Source of the DNA: an uncultured Oscillospiraceae bacterium
GTDB lineage: Bacteria; Bacillota; Clostridia; Oscillospirales; Oscillospiraceae
Length of the DNA: 16,826 nucleotides
Direction of reading: 5' to 3'
Assembly: GCA_934569215.1 (NCBI GenBank)
Contig: CAKTKF010000004.1
Coordinates: 1-16,826 of the forward strand
Shown here: positions 7,072-13,237 of the stretch, one piece after another
How positions within the stretch are numbered: position 1 is the first letter of the stretch
Layout of the letters: each line of letters begins with the position of its first letter
Translations under genes and position numbers: made by a program
Notes under the pieces: generated by a model
What the model saw: only the letters and a program-made list of their open reading frames with translations
Database searches by the model: none
What the model was told of the DNA's origin: nothing

Positions 7072-7956
7072 TTATCCTTTGATTCCTCCCGACATAACGC
7101 CGCCCATGATCTGCTTCTGGAACACCGCAAAGAGAATGGTAGGCGGGATGATGGAATACAGCACCGCGCGGATTATGTCGATCTGGTTTGTTTTGATAGA
7201 TGTCTGGAAGGAGTAGAGCTTGACCATGACGGTCTCCTTGTCGGTGCCGCTGAGCAGCAGGAAGGGCATCAGGAAGTCACTCCATGCGGCGGTAATGGCG
7301 AAGATGGCCACCACCACGATGATGGGCTTGGACAGAGGCAGCACGATGCGGGTGAAGACGCCGAAGGTGCCGCAACCGTCGATCCGCGCCGCATCGATGT
7401 AGTCCTTGGGCAGGCTTTCAAAATAGTTCTTGAACAGAATGACCCAGTAGGCGTTGGCGCCCATGGTCAGCCACAGCGGCACAAAGCTGCCCGTCAGGCC
7501 GATCTTCTTGATGTTCACGAACAGGGCAACGAAGCTGGTGGTAGGCGGAATGAGCAGGCACCACATGACCAGCGCCAGGACGATCTTGTGTCCCTTGGGC
7601 TTCAGGACGGCCAGCACGTAGGCCATCAGGCCGTTGAAGAAAATGGCGCACAGAACGCCGCCGGCCACTGCAATGCCGGAATTGATGTAGTATTTTGTAA
7701 AGCCGAAGTCGTTCCAGGTCTTGATCCAGCCCGCCCAGTCAGGGTCTTTGGGCAGGATCTGGGTGGTGCTGAGGTACTCCGTCAGGTTTTTCAGCGAGCT
7801 GCAAATCAGCCAGAACACCGGGTACAGCGCGATCAGCGCAATGGCGAAGCAGGCAATGTAGATCATGACCAGCCAGAACTTCGTCTTCTTGGATTTTACG
7901 TCATAGAAGCGGATGGAACCGTCTTCTTTTCCCTGATAATTACCGAAAAAGCGCAT
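7072..7956 (-). CDS. Sugar ABC transporter permease, MalG type
   Basis: This 294-aa inner-membrane subunit of a CUT1-family carbohydrate importer has six predicted membrane helices (first about 27-52) and a cytoplasmic EAA loop, DAARIDGCGTFGVFTRIVLP (188-207), which contacts the ATPase. The long periplasm-side loop after helix 1 is typical of MalG. The start at 7956 has GGAGG eight bases upstream, and the gene begins 12 bases after its partner permease. It ends three bases before the first GH65 gene. No ATP-binding subunit is in the operon, so a shared MsmX-type ATPase encoded elsewhere is the likely partner. Confidence 0.93.
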   Translation of the reverse strand: MRFFGNYQGKEDGSIRFYDVKSKKTKFWLVMIYIACFAIALIALYPVFWLICSSLKNLTEYLSTTQILPKDPDWAGWIKTWNDFGFTKYYINSGIAVAGGVLCAIFFNGLMAYVLAVLKPKGHKIVLALVMWCLLIPPTTSFVALFVNIKKIGLTGSFVPLWLTMGANAYWVILFKNYFESLPKDYIDAARIDGCGTFGVFTRIVLPLSKPIIVVVAIFAITAAWSDFLMPFLLLSGTDKETVMVKLYSFQTSIKTNQIDIIRAVLYSIIPPTILFAVFQKQIMGGVMSGGIKG

Positions 7957-7968
7957 AGTCGTTCCTCC

Positions 7969-8880
7969 TCATTCCTTATCCGCGCTGTTGACGATGGCGT
8001 AGTAAATGACGGTCAGGAAAATCAGAATGATGCAGACCTCCACGGACAGGGCTGCCGCCTGGGAGAACTTCATCTGCTTGAAGGCCAGGTCGTACACCAG
8101 CTCCATGATGGAGATACTGGCGTTGTTGGGGCCGCCGTTGGTCATCAGCATCGGCTCGTAGAGGATCTGGAACACGGCCAGGATCTGGAGAATCAGCATG
8201 GTCTTTCCGGTTTTCAGAATGGTGGGCATGGTGATGGAGAAGAAGCGGCGGATGGGAGATGCGCCGTCGATGGTGGCAGCCTCATACAGCTCCGGAGAAA
8301 TGCCGGAGATGCTGGACATGTACACCAGCGCCGTGCTGCCCGCCGCCTTCCAGGTCATGGCCACCACGATCCAGAAGATGACCCATTTCTCATTGGTCAG
8401 GAAGTTCACCGGGCCGACGCCGATCTTGGCAAGCAGGATGTTCAGAACGCCGCTGTTGCCGGTTCCGAAGAAGAAGGTGAAGATCATAACCGCCGCGATG
8501 GAAGGGATCACATTGGGATAGTAGGCCGCCACCCGGAAGAAGCCCCGGAAATGGCTGACCTCGGTGATGAGCGCCGCAATGATGACCGGCACGCAAAGAC
8601 CGACGAACAGAGAGCAGACCGTATACTTGACGGTATTGACCCAGGCAATCTTGTAGGCGGGCTGGACAAGGAGCTTCTTATAGTTTGCGAAGCCCACAAA
8701 TTTTCCCAGGTTCATGCCCTTCGTCTCGTAGAAGGACATCCGCACGGTATCCAGCAGCGGCCCCCACACGAAAAAGGCAAACAGCAGGAGGCTCGGAACC
8801 ATCAGCAGCCACGCGACCAGGTCGCGGCGGATCGTTGCCTTCTTGTTTGACAGACGAACAGCGTTCTTTTCTTTTAACAT
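7969..8880 (-). CDS. Sugar ABC transporter permease, MalF type
   Basis: This 303-aa partner permease of the CUT1 importer has a first membrane helix at about 22-42 after a basic cytoplasmic tail, further helices up to about 297, and a canonical EAA loop, YEAATIDGASPIRRFFSITMP (199-219). I chose ATG 8880 over GTG 8892 because AGAGGTG lies at the right distance upstream of the ATG and includes the GTG itself. The gap of about 160 bases to the binding-protein gene holds large hairpins that probably set expression of this and later genes below that of the binding protein. Confidence 0.92.
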   Translation of the reverse strand: MLKEKNAVRLSNKKATIRRDLVAWLLMVPSLLLFAFFVWGPLLDTVRMSFYETKGMNLGKFVGFANYKKLLVQPAYKIAWVNTVKYTVCSLFVGLCVPVIIAALITEVSHFRGFFRVAAYYPNVIPSIAAVMIFTFFFGTGNSGVLNILLAKIGVGPVNFLTNEKWVIFWIVVAMTWKAAGSTALVYMSSISGISPELYEAATIDGASPIRRFFSITMPTILKTGKTMLILQILAVFQILYEPMLMTNGGPNNASISIMELVYDLAFKQMKFSQAAALSVEVCIILIFLTVIYYAIVNSADKE

Positions 8881-8915
8881 TTCAGAAGTCACCTCTCGCT
8901 TACGCAGTTTCTTGT

Positions 8916-8976
8916 TTGGGATATATCTGAGAAACGCAAAGGGCGTTTCTTTGGAAGTCTCTCAGATATACCCCAA
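8916..8976 (-). promoter_or_regulatory. Large nested hairpin between binding-protein and permease genes
   Basis: TTGGGATATATCTGAGA (8916-8932) pairs with 8960-8976 over 17 bases, with a single G-U pair in the RNA. Within it AGAAACGC (8930-8937) pairs with GCGTTTCT (8943-8950) around a 5-nt loop. The inner helix shares three bases with the outer one, so the two can compete. It lies just ahead of the malF-type ribosome binding site. Confidence 0.6.
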
Positions 8977-8978
8977 GA

Positions 8979-9000
8979 AGCCGCCGCATACGCGGCGGCT
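8979..9000 (-). terminator. GC-rich intercistronic hairpin after the binding-protein gene
   Basis: A perfect 9-bp stem AGCCGCCGC/GCGGCGGCT with a 4-nt loop is followed on the minus strand by TCTTGG, not a full T tract. In sugar ABC operons such a structure usually protects the 3' end of the binding-protein message or terminates part of the transcripts. Confidence 0.55.
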
Positions 9001-9043
9001 CCCATGGTTACATTTTACTATATGGATTCAAAAAGCGCAAGAC

Positions 9044-10495
9044 TTACATGGCATCCAGGACAGCCTGGTAGTCGGCATTGGCCTGCTCCATCAGAGCGGG
9101 GATGTCAACACCGGCGGGATCCGCGCAGATGGCCTGCAGAACGCCGTTGAGAATGGTGTACATGGTCTGGGTGTCGCCAGGCTCCTCAGTGCGCAGAGCG
9201 CCCGCTTCCTTGGAGAACTCGAAGTAGGGATTCCACAGGTTCATGTCAACATTGCTATACTCTTCGACGACCTTGTTCTGCTCGTCAACAACAGCGCCGA
9301 CCCAAGCGGGGAAGCTGGGGATGACGGGGATGGAGTTGTCGGCACGGTACTGTGCGTCAGCGATCCAGCCTTCCTTGGCGGCTTCGGTGACTTCAGGGGA
9401 CTTGCCCATGATCTCCAGGTAATCCAGTGCCCAACGGACTTCGTCGTCGGTAGCGTCGGGGGAGAAGAAGTAGGGAGTGCCGCCCATCAGGGTGTAGTGG
9501 CCGCCGGGGCCGGCAGGCATGGGAGCGAGGAAGAACTCGTCGGCCTTCATGCCGCGGTAGCTGGGCTGATCCACAGCGTCGTTGGCAGCGATGTACATAG
9601 CGGCAGTGCTGGTGCCGATGCGGTCAAAGCCGGTACCCCAGTTTTCCTGGGTAGGATCGTCGGTGACGCACTTGTCAGCGACCATCTTCTGAACCCACTC
9701 CATAGCGGCAATGGCTTCGGGGGTGTTCAGGTTGGAGGTGTAGGAGCCGTCATCGTTGGTGATGACCAGGTTGGCGCCGAAGTTCCAGGCGATATTGGAC
9801 CAGTGCCAGCCGCCGCCACCGTCGGAAGCCTGCATGCAGAATCCAGCAACGCCGGTCTTCTCGCGGATGATCTTGGAGTACTCGTAAACTTCTTCCCAAG
9901 TGGTGGGGTACTTGACGGAGCCGTCCTCGTTGACCAGGCCGGCCTGCTCGAACAGAGGAATGTTGATCATCAGGCCCAGGGAGTAAGCATCACGGGGAAC
10001 GCCGTAGACGCGGCCGTCCTCGTCGGACAGCAGATCGCGGATAGCGGGGCTCATGGAGTCCAGCCAGCCCTTCTCTTCCAGAATGTCGGTGATGTCCTTG
10101 ACCAGACCGTTGCGGATCAGCTTTTCAGGCTCGGTGTACCAGGACTCGAACACGGTGGGTGCATTGCCGGCGGAAGCCAGAGCAACGTAAGTATCGGGGG
10201 AGTACTTGTAGTAAGCGGGGATGGCTTCTACATTGGGATGCAGAGCGTTGAACGCGGGAACGTAGGTGTTCTCGTGAACAGCGATGGCTTCGGTCTGGGT
10301 GTCCTCAGGCCAGATGCCCAGGGTGATGGAACCGGACTCGGCAGCGGGTGCCGCGGTGGTGTCGTCGGCAGCGACGTCAGCGGTGGTAGCAGCGGGAGCC
10401 TTGGTCTCGTCTACGGTCTTGTTGCCGCAGCCGGCGAACAGGCCGAGAACCATGACCAGCGCCAGAACCAGGCTCAGGAGCTTGATCTTCTTCAT
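9044..10495 (-). CDS. Sugar ABC transporter solute-binding lipoprotein (family 1)
   Basis: This 483-aa protein is the first gene of the alpha-glucoside operon. Residues 1-22 are a lipoprotein signal (KK, hydrophobic stretch, FAGC) with lipid-anchored C23, followed by a Thr/Ala/Asp-rich linker to about residue 56. The mature part has the layout of CUT1 binding proteins: GIWPEDTQTEAIAVHENTYV near the N-terminus, then GVPRDAYSLGLMINIPLFEQ and the WEEVYEYSKII and WSNIAWNFGAN segments. It captures the oligosaccharide outside the cell and delivers it to the two permeases. The ligand is probably an alpha-linked glucose oligosaccharide, inferred only from the GH65 genes downstream. The ribosome binding site is GGATG, and the promoter carries two LacI-type operators. 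Confidence 0.94.
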   Translation of the reverse strand: MKKIKLLSLVLALVMVLGLFAGCGNKTVDETKAPAATTADVAADDTTAAPAAESGSITLGIWPEDTQTEAIAVHENTYVPAFNALHPNVEAIPAYYKYSPDTYVALASAGNAPTVFESWYTEPEKLIRNGLVKDITDILEEKGWLDSMSPAIRDLLSDEDGRVYGVPRDAYSLGLMINIPLFEQAGLVNEDGSVKYPTTWEEVYEYSKIIREKTGVAGFCMQASDGGGGWHWSNIAWNFGANLVITNDDGSYTSNLNTPEAIAAMEWVQKMVADKCVTDDPTQENWGTGFDRIGTSTAAMYIAANDAVDQPSYRGMKADEFFLAPMPAGPGGHYTLMGGTPYFFSPDATDDEVRWALDYLEIMGKSPEVTEAAKEGWIADAQYRADNSIPVIPSFPAWVGAVVDEQNKVVEEYSNVDMNLWNPYFEFSKEAGALRTEEPGDTQTMYTILNGVLQAICADPAGVDIPALMEQANADYQAVLDAM

Positions 10496-10520
10496 GTTTC
10501 ATCCTACTTTCTTCAAATTA

Positions 10521-10534
10521 GTTTTACGTTAAAC
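10521..10534 (-). promoter_or_regulatory. LacI-type operator (site C)
   Basis: GTTTTACGTTAAAC on the plus strand differs from the perfect palindrome at one base. It lies in the leader of the transporter operon, 62 bp (about six helical turns) centre-to-centre from the promoter-proximal site at 10583-10596, a spacing that allows looping. Confidence 0.7.
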
Positions 10535-10582
10535 CACACATAACATGAAAGAAGCTGAAGAAACTTTCTATGCAATCCGTTG

Positions 10583-10596
10583 GTTTATCGTTTAAC
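10583..10596 (-). promoter_or_regulatory. LacI-type operator (site D)
   Basis: GTTTATCGTTTAAC on the plus strand begins three bases after the -10 of the transporter promoter and covers the transcription start, so repressor bound here should block initiation. It is 12/14 identical to the perfect palindrome. Confidence 0.72.
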
Positions 10597-10599
10597 CAT

Positions 10600-10628
10600 A
10601 TGATAGCAAAAAGTTCGACATTTGTAAA
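10600..10628 (-). promoter_or_regulatory. Promoter of the alpha-glucoside transporter/phosphorylase operon
   Basis: TTTACA (10628-10623), a 17-bp spacer and TATCAT (10605-10600) read toward the binding-protein gene, with operator D directly downstream. The predicted start is near 10593, giving a leader of about 97 nt with both operators inside it. Confidence 0.75.
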
Positions 10629-10674
10629 TTGGGAGATTATACATATTTCCGGTCTCATTTTTGGTGGAAACTCA

Positions 10675-10712
10675 CAAACGGCCGGGGCAGTCTTCCCTGC
10701 CCCGGCCGTTTG
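10675..10712 (-). terminator. Strong intrinsic terminator after the LacI gene
   Basis: A perfect 16-bp stem (CAAACGGCCGGGGCAG at 10675-10690 with 10697-10712) and a 6-nt loop follow the lacI stop by 17 bases. On the minus strand the stem ends in CCGTTTG and is followed by TGAGTTT. It separates lacI from the transporter operon promoter. Confidence 0.8.
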
Positions 10713-10729
10713 ACAGCTATGAATTACGG

Positions 10730-11749
10730 TCATCCGATCCTGCGGACGCTGTCCCGGCAGACCAGCTGCACCGGCAGGATGCGGTTGTGGACGCCCACCG
10801 GCTCCCCTGCCAGGAGCTTGAGCATACACTCCGCCGCCATGCGGCCTTTCTTCATGGCCTCCTGACGCACGGTGGTCAGCATGGGCATGGTCATGCGGCT
10901 CCAATTGATGTCGTCGAAGCCCACAACGGAAATGTCCCGGGGAACCATCCGCCCCGCCTGCTGTAGTCCCGACATGATGCCCGCTGCCAGCAGATCGGCG
11001 GTGGCGAATACGGCGGTGATATCCTCCCGCTTTGCCAGCCGTGCGCCCTGCTCCATCATCTTCGTGGTGGAGAATTCACACTCGTAGACCAGAGACGGGT
11101 CAAAGGGCAGGCCGTTCGCTTCCAGCGCCGCCTTATAGCCCAGCAGACGCTGCTCCACAACGCCGCCGACCTTGATGGCGGGGCTGGCGAAGACGATGCG
11201 CTTGTGGCCGTTCTCGATCAGGTGCTGGATGGCGAGCCGTGCGCCCTCAAAATCCGCAAGGCCGATGTTCACCATATTCCCCAGGTCGGAAATGTAGCTG
11301 TCGGTCAGCACCACGGGCATGTCCAGCTCCCGCAGGGTGTGGTAAAACGGCTCCGACTCGAACAGACCGGGCATGAACACGCCCTCCACGTTCCAGTTGC
11401 GCAGGAAGGCCAGCAGCTGGTCGCTCTCGGAGATTGCCCGGATCATGAGAAAATACCCCTGCTCCCGCAGGCTCTTTTCCACAGCGCTGGTCAAGTCCAT
11501 GAAGAACGGATCGGACATGAACTTTTCCTGATCCTGGGATTCCAGGTGGTTGATCAGCGCCACTACCTTCGTAGAACGGGTCTTGATCGCCCGGGCGGAC
11601 AGGTTGGGGACGTAGCCGCGCTCCCGGATGATCTCCGTGATGATGTCCACCGTGTTCGCCGAGACTTTATTGGTGCGGCCGTGAATGACGTTGCTGACCG
11701 TGGTGGTGCTGACGCCGGCCTCTCTTGCGATATCTTCAATCGTTACCAT
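10730..11749 (-). CDS. LacI-family transcriptional repressor of the alpha-glucoside genes
   Basis: This 339-aa protein has an N-terminal LacI helix-turn-helix MVTIEDIAREAGVSTTTVSNV (1-21), with the recognition helix at STTTVSNVIHG. The hinge region NLSARAIKTRSTKVVALI follows (49-66), then a periplasmic-binding-protein-like effector domain ending in the usual VGFDDINWSRMTMPMLTTVRQ segment. The start at 11749 has GGGGGA upstream; a longer frame to 11815 would run through the operator and lacks the family start. It lies just upstream of the transporter operon on the same strand, has its own operator-covered promoter and so is probably autoregulated. The inducer should be a sugar imported or released by the operon, unidentified. 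Its likely targets are the six 14-bp palindromes in this window. Confidence 0.94.
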   Translation of the reverse strand: MVTIEDIAREAGVSTTTVSNVIHGRTNKVSANTVDIITEIIRERGYVPNLSARAIKTRSTKVVALINHLESQDQEKFMSDPFFMDLTSAVEKSLREQGYFLMIRAISESDQLLAFLRNWNVEGVFMPGLFESEPFYHTLRELDMPVVLTDSYISDLGNMVNIGLADFEGARLAIQHLIENGHKRIVFASPAIKVGGVVEQRLLGYKAALEANGLPFDPSLVYECEFSTTKMMEQGARLAKREDITAVFATADLLAAGIMSGLQQAGRMVPRDISVVGFDDINWSRMTMPMLTTVRQEAMKKGRMAAECMLKLLAGEPVGVHNRILPVQLVCRDSVRRIG

Positions 11750-11793
11750 GGTGATCCCCCAAAACAGCGTAAAATCAGACTTCTCTTTAGAAC

Positions 11794-11822
11794 ATTTTAC
11801 GTTTAACGTCCCCATTTGTCAA
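11794..11822 (-). promoter_or_regulatory. LacI gene promoter with overlapping operator (site E, 11794-11807)
   Basis: A consensus -35 TTGACA (11822-11817), a 17-bp spacer and a -10 TAAAAT (11799-11794) form a strong promoter. The operator ATTTTACGTTTAAC (plus strand) covers the -10 and the end of the spacer, so bound repressor would exclude polymerase: a classic negative autoregulation layout. Confidence 0.75.
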
Positions 11823-11877
11823 CAAGAAAACGCAAAATACAGCAAGGAAAAGCAATGCAGCGGCTTTTGAGGAAAAA

Positions 11878-12591
11878 TCAGGCAGATCCAGCCTGCGCCG
11901 CGAATGCATTCTCCGTGCCAAGATTATATGGGCAGGCATCCCTGCATCTGTGGCACGCGATGCGCCAGCTTTTGCTCACGGGGTCTTCGCCAAAGGCATA
12001 ATTCCAGCAGCCCTGCTGGTTCATTTCCGGATTCTCCAGCGCGTGGATCGGACACGCCTCCACGCACAGTCCGCAGCCGTTGCAGATCGGCGCTTTGACT
12101 GCATCCGGCTCCAGCCTCTGCATGCACAGAACGCCGCCCAGCCAGACCATGCTGCCAAATTCCGGCGTGATCAACAGGGAATGCCGCCCGATGGTGCCAA
12201 GTCCCGCCGCCTGCGCCGCGTGCTTCAGGGAAATGATGCAGCGGGAGCGCCCTGTCCGGGGGTCGTATTCGGCTTCATTGGTGGGGATCGGCGCGCAGAC
12301 CATCCCTCGCTTTTCCATTTCGATGCAGGAATCCAGGGCAATGGCGTCCATTTTTGCCGTTATGGAGTTCCGCACTTTGGTGTAAGGCGCGTGAGAGCTG
12401 CACAGCAGCGCCCCCACCGGGAAGCGGCACGCGAATACGATCACCGACCGGCACCCCGGCATAACGTCCCGGGGATGGTACCCCTCCGGCGCTTCCCGGA
12501 AGCGCTCCGCATCGGCAATCCCGCACAAATCCGCGCCCAGGGATTTCAGCAGCGCTTTTACTTCACCGCTGTCCATTTTCGGATCCGTCAT
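11878..12591 (-). CDS. QueG-like 4Fe-4S protein (epoxyqueuosine reductase-related)
   Basis: This 237-aa protein is related to the catalytic part of epoxyqueuosine reductase. LKHAAQAAGLGTIGRHSLLITPEFGS (122-147) matches the QueG core. It is followed by a ferredoxin motif C170-x2-C173-x2-C176-x3-C180-P and a second cluster C213-x2-C216-x3-C220-P, with C195 between. QueG uses cobalamin and two 4Fe-4S clusters to reduce epoxyqueuosine in tRNA. This protein is much shorter than QueG and lacks its C-terminal HEAT-like region, so it is better regarded as a paralogue of unknown substrate. Its ATG overlaps the stop of the carbohydrate-binding gene as ATGA (12591-12588), so it is translated with a sugar-related operon, which is unexpected. 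The start could also be the ATG at 12576. Confidence 0.85.
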   Translation of the reverse strand: MTDPKMDSGEVKALLKSLGADLCGIADAERFREAPEGYHPRDVMPGCRSVIVFACRFPVGALLCSSHAPYTKVRNSITAKMDAIALDSCIEMEKRGMVCAPIPTNEAEYDPRTGRSRCIISLKHAAQAAGLGTIGRHSLLITPEFGSMVWLGGVLCMQRLEPDAVKAPICNGCGLCVEACPIHALENPEMNQQGCWNYAFGEDPVSKSWRIACHRCRDACPYNLGTENAFAAQAGSA

Positions 12592-13220
12592 TTTGCCCCG
12601 TATACCTCGATCTCCGCCGCCTGGCCTGCCGACGCGCCGGAGTTGGAATAGAAGCGGAACTGAATGTACTGCCCCGTTACCGTTTCCGGGAAGGGCATGT
12701 AGACGCTGTTGTCCGCCATGGGGTCAAAGGACAGGGTGGTTTTTTCATAGACGGTGGTGAAATTCTCGCCGTCGTCGCTGATGAGGACTTCCACCTCCTG
12801 GGTGCGCGCGCCCCAAATCTGGCGGGAGTTCAGCAGAATCCGCGCGCCGGTCATTTCCGTGGGCTGCTCCATGTCGATGGTGACTTCGTTGGGGTATGCG
12901 TCCGCCGCGCCCTCCCAGTAGGTGAAGCGGTCGCCGTCGTTGACGTTGCGGCAATTGTAAATCTGGGTCTGGCCGTTCTGACGGACGGCTTTTTCCAGGG
13001 CGATGTTTTCGCCATAGTCAATGGGTTCGGTCTCCGGGACTGTCCACTCGGGATGCTCCTCAAAATCCGTCTGCTCGGGGGCGGTCACCAGGGTGACGTT
13101 GGGGTTGGGGGCGTCGGAATGGCGGCTGACCGTGATCCTACGGACGGTAAGGCTCACGGCGGTGATGATAACGACACACAGGATCACAAGGATCCCCCAG
13201 TTTTTCTCGTTTTTGCTCAT
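12588..13220 (-). CDS. Membrane-anchored F5/8 type C (discoidin/CBM32-like) carbohydrate-binding protein
   Basis: This 210-aa protein has one N-terminal membrane helix (about 9-26) with no cleavage motif, a Pro/Thr/Glu-rich linker (about 33-68), and one F5/8 type C beta-sandwich (70-208). The hallmarks are ENIALEKAVR, VNDGDRFTYWEG, VTIDMEQPTEMTGARILL, VEVLISDDGENF and the closing AEIEVYG. No catalytic domain is present. It should be displayed outside the membrane, probably holding polysaccharide near the beta-helix enzyme whose gene ends 17 bases upstream. The ligand cannot be read from the sequence. AAAGGA precedes the start. It is co-transcribed with the enzyme and overlaps the next gene. 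Confidence 0.85.
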   Translation of the reverse strand: MSKNEKNWGILVILCVVIITAVSLTVRRITVSRHSDAPNPNVTLVTAPEQTDFEEHPEWTVPETEPIDYGENIALEKAVRQNGQTQIYNCRNVNDGDRFTYWEGAADAYPNEVTIDMEQPTEMTGARILLNSRQIWGARTQEVEVLISDDGENFTTVYEKTTLSFDPMADNSVYMPFPETVTGQYIQFRFYSNSGASAGQAAEIEVYGAK

Positions 13221-13237
13221 AAATGTGCCATCCTTTC

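Noticed and set aside
4789..8850. Plus-strand open frame of 1353 codons opposite the GH65 and permease genes
   Set aside because: It lies wholly antisense to well-supported genes, shows His/Gln/Gly/Val-rich low-complexity composition with no recognisable domain, and is expected from the GC-rich codon use of the opposite strand.
8843..10543. Plus-strand open frame of 566 codons opposite the binding-protein gene
   Set aside because: Antisense shadow with Gly/Val-rich composition, no domain and no ribosome binding site; it also runs through the intercistronic hairpins.
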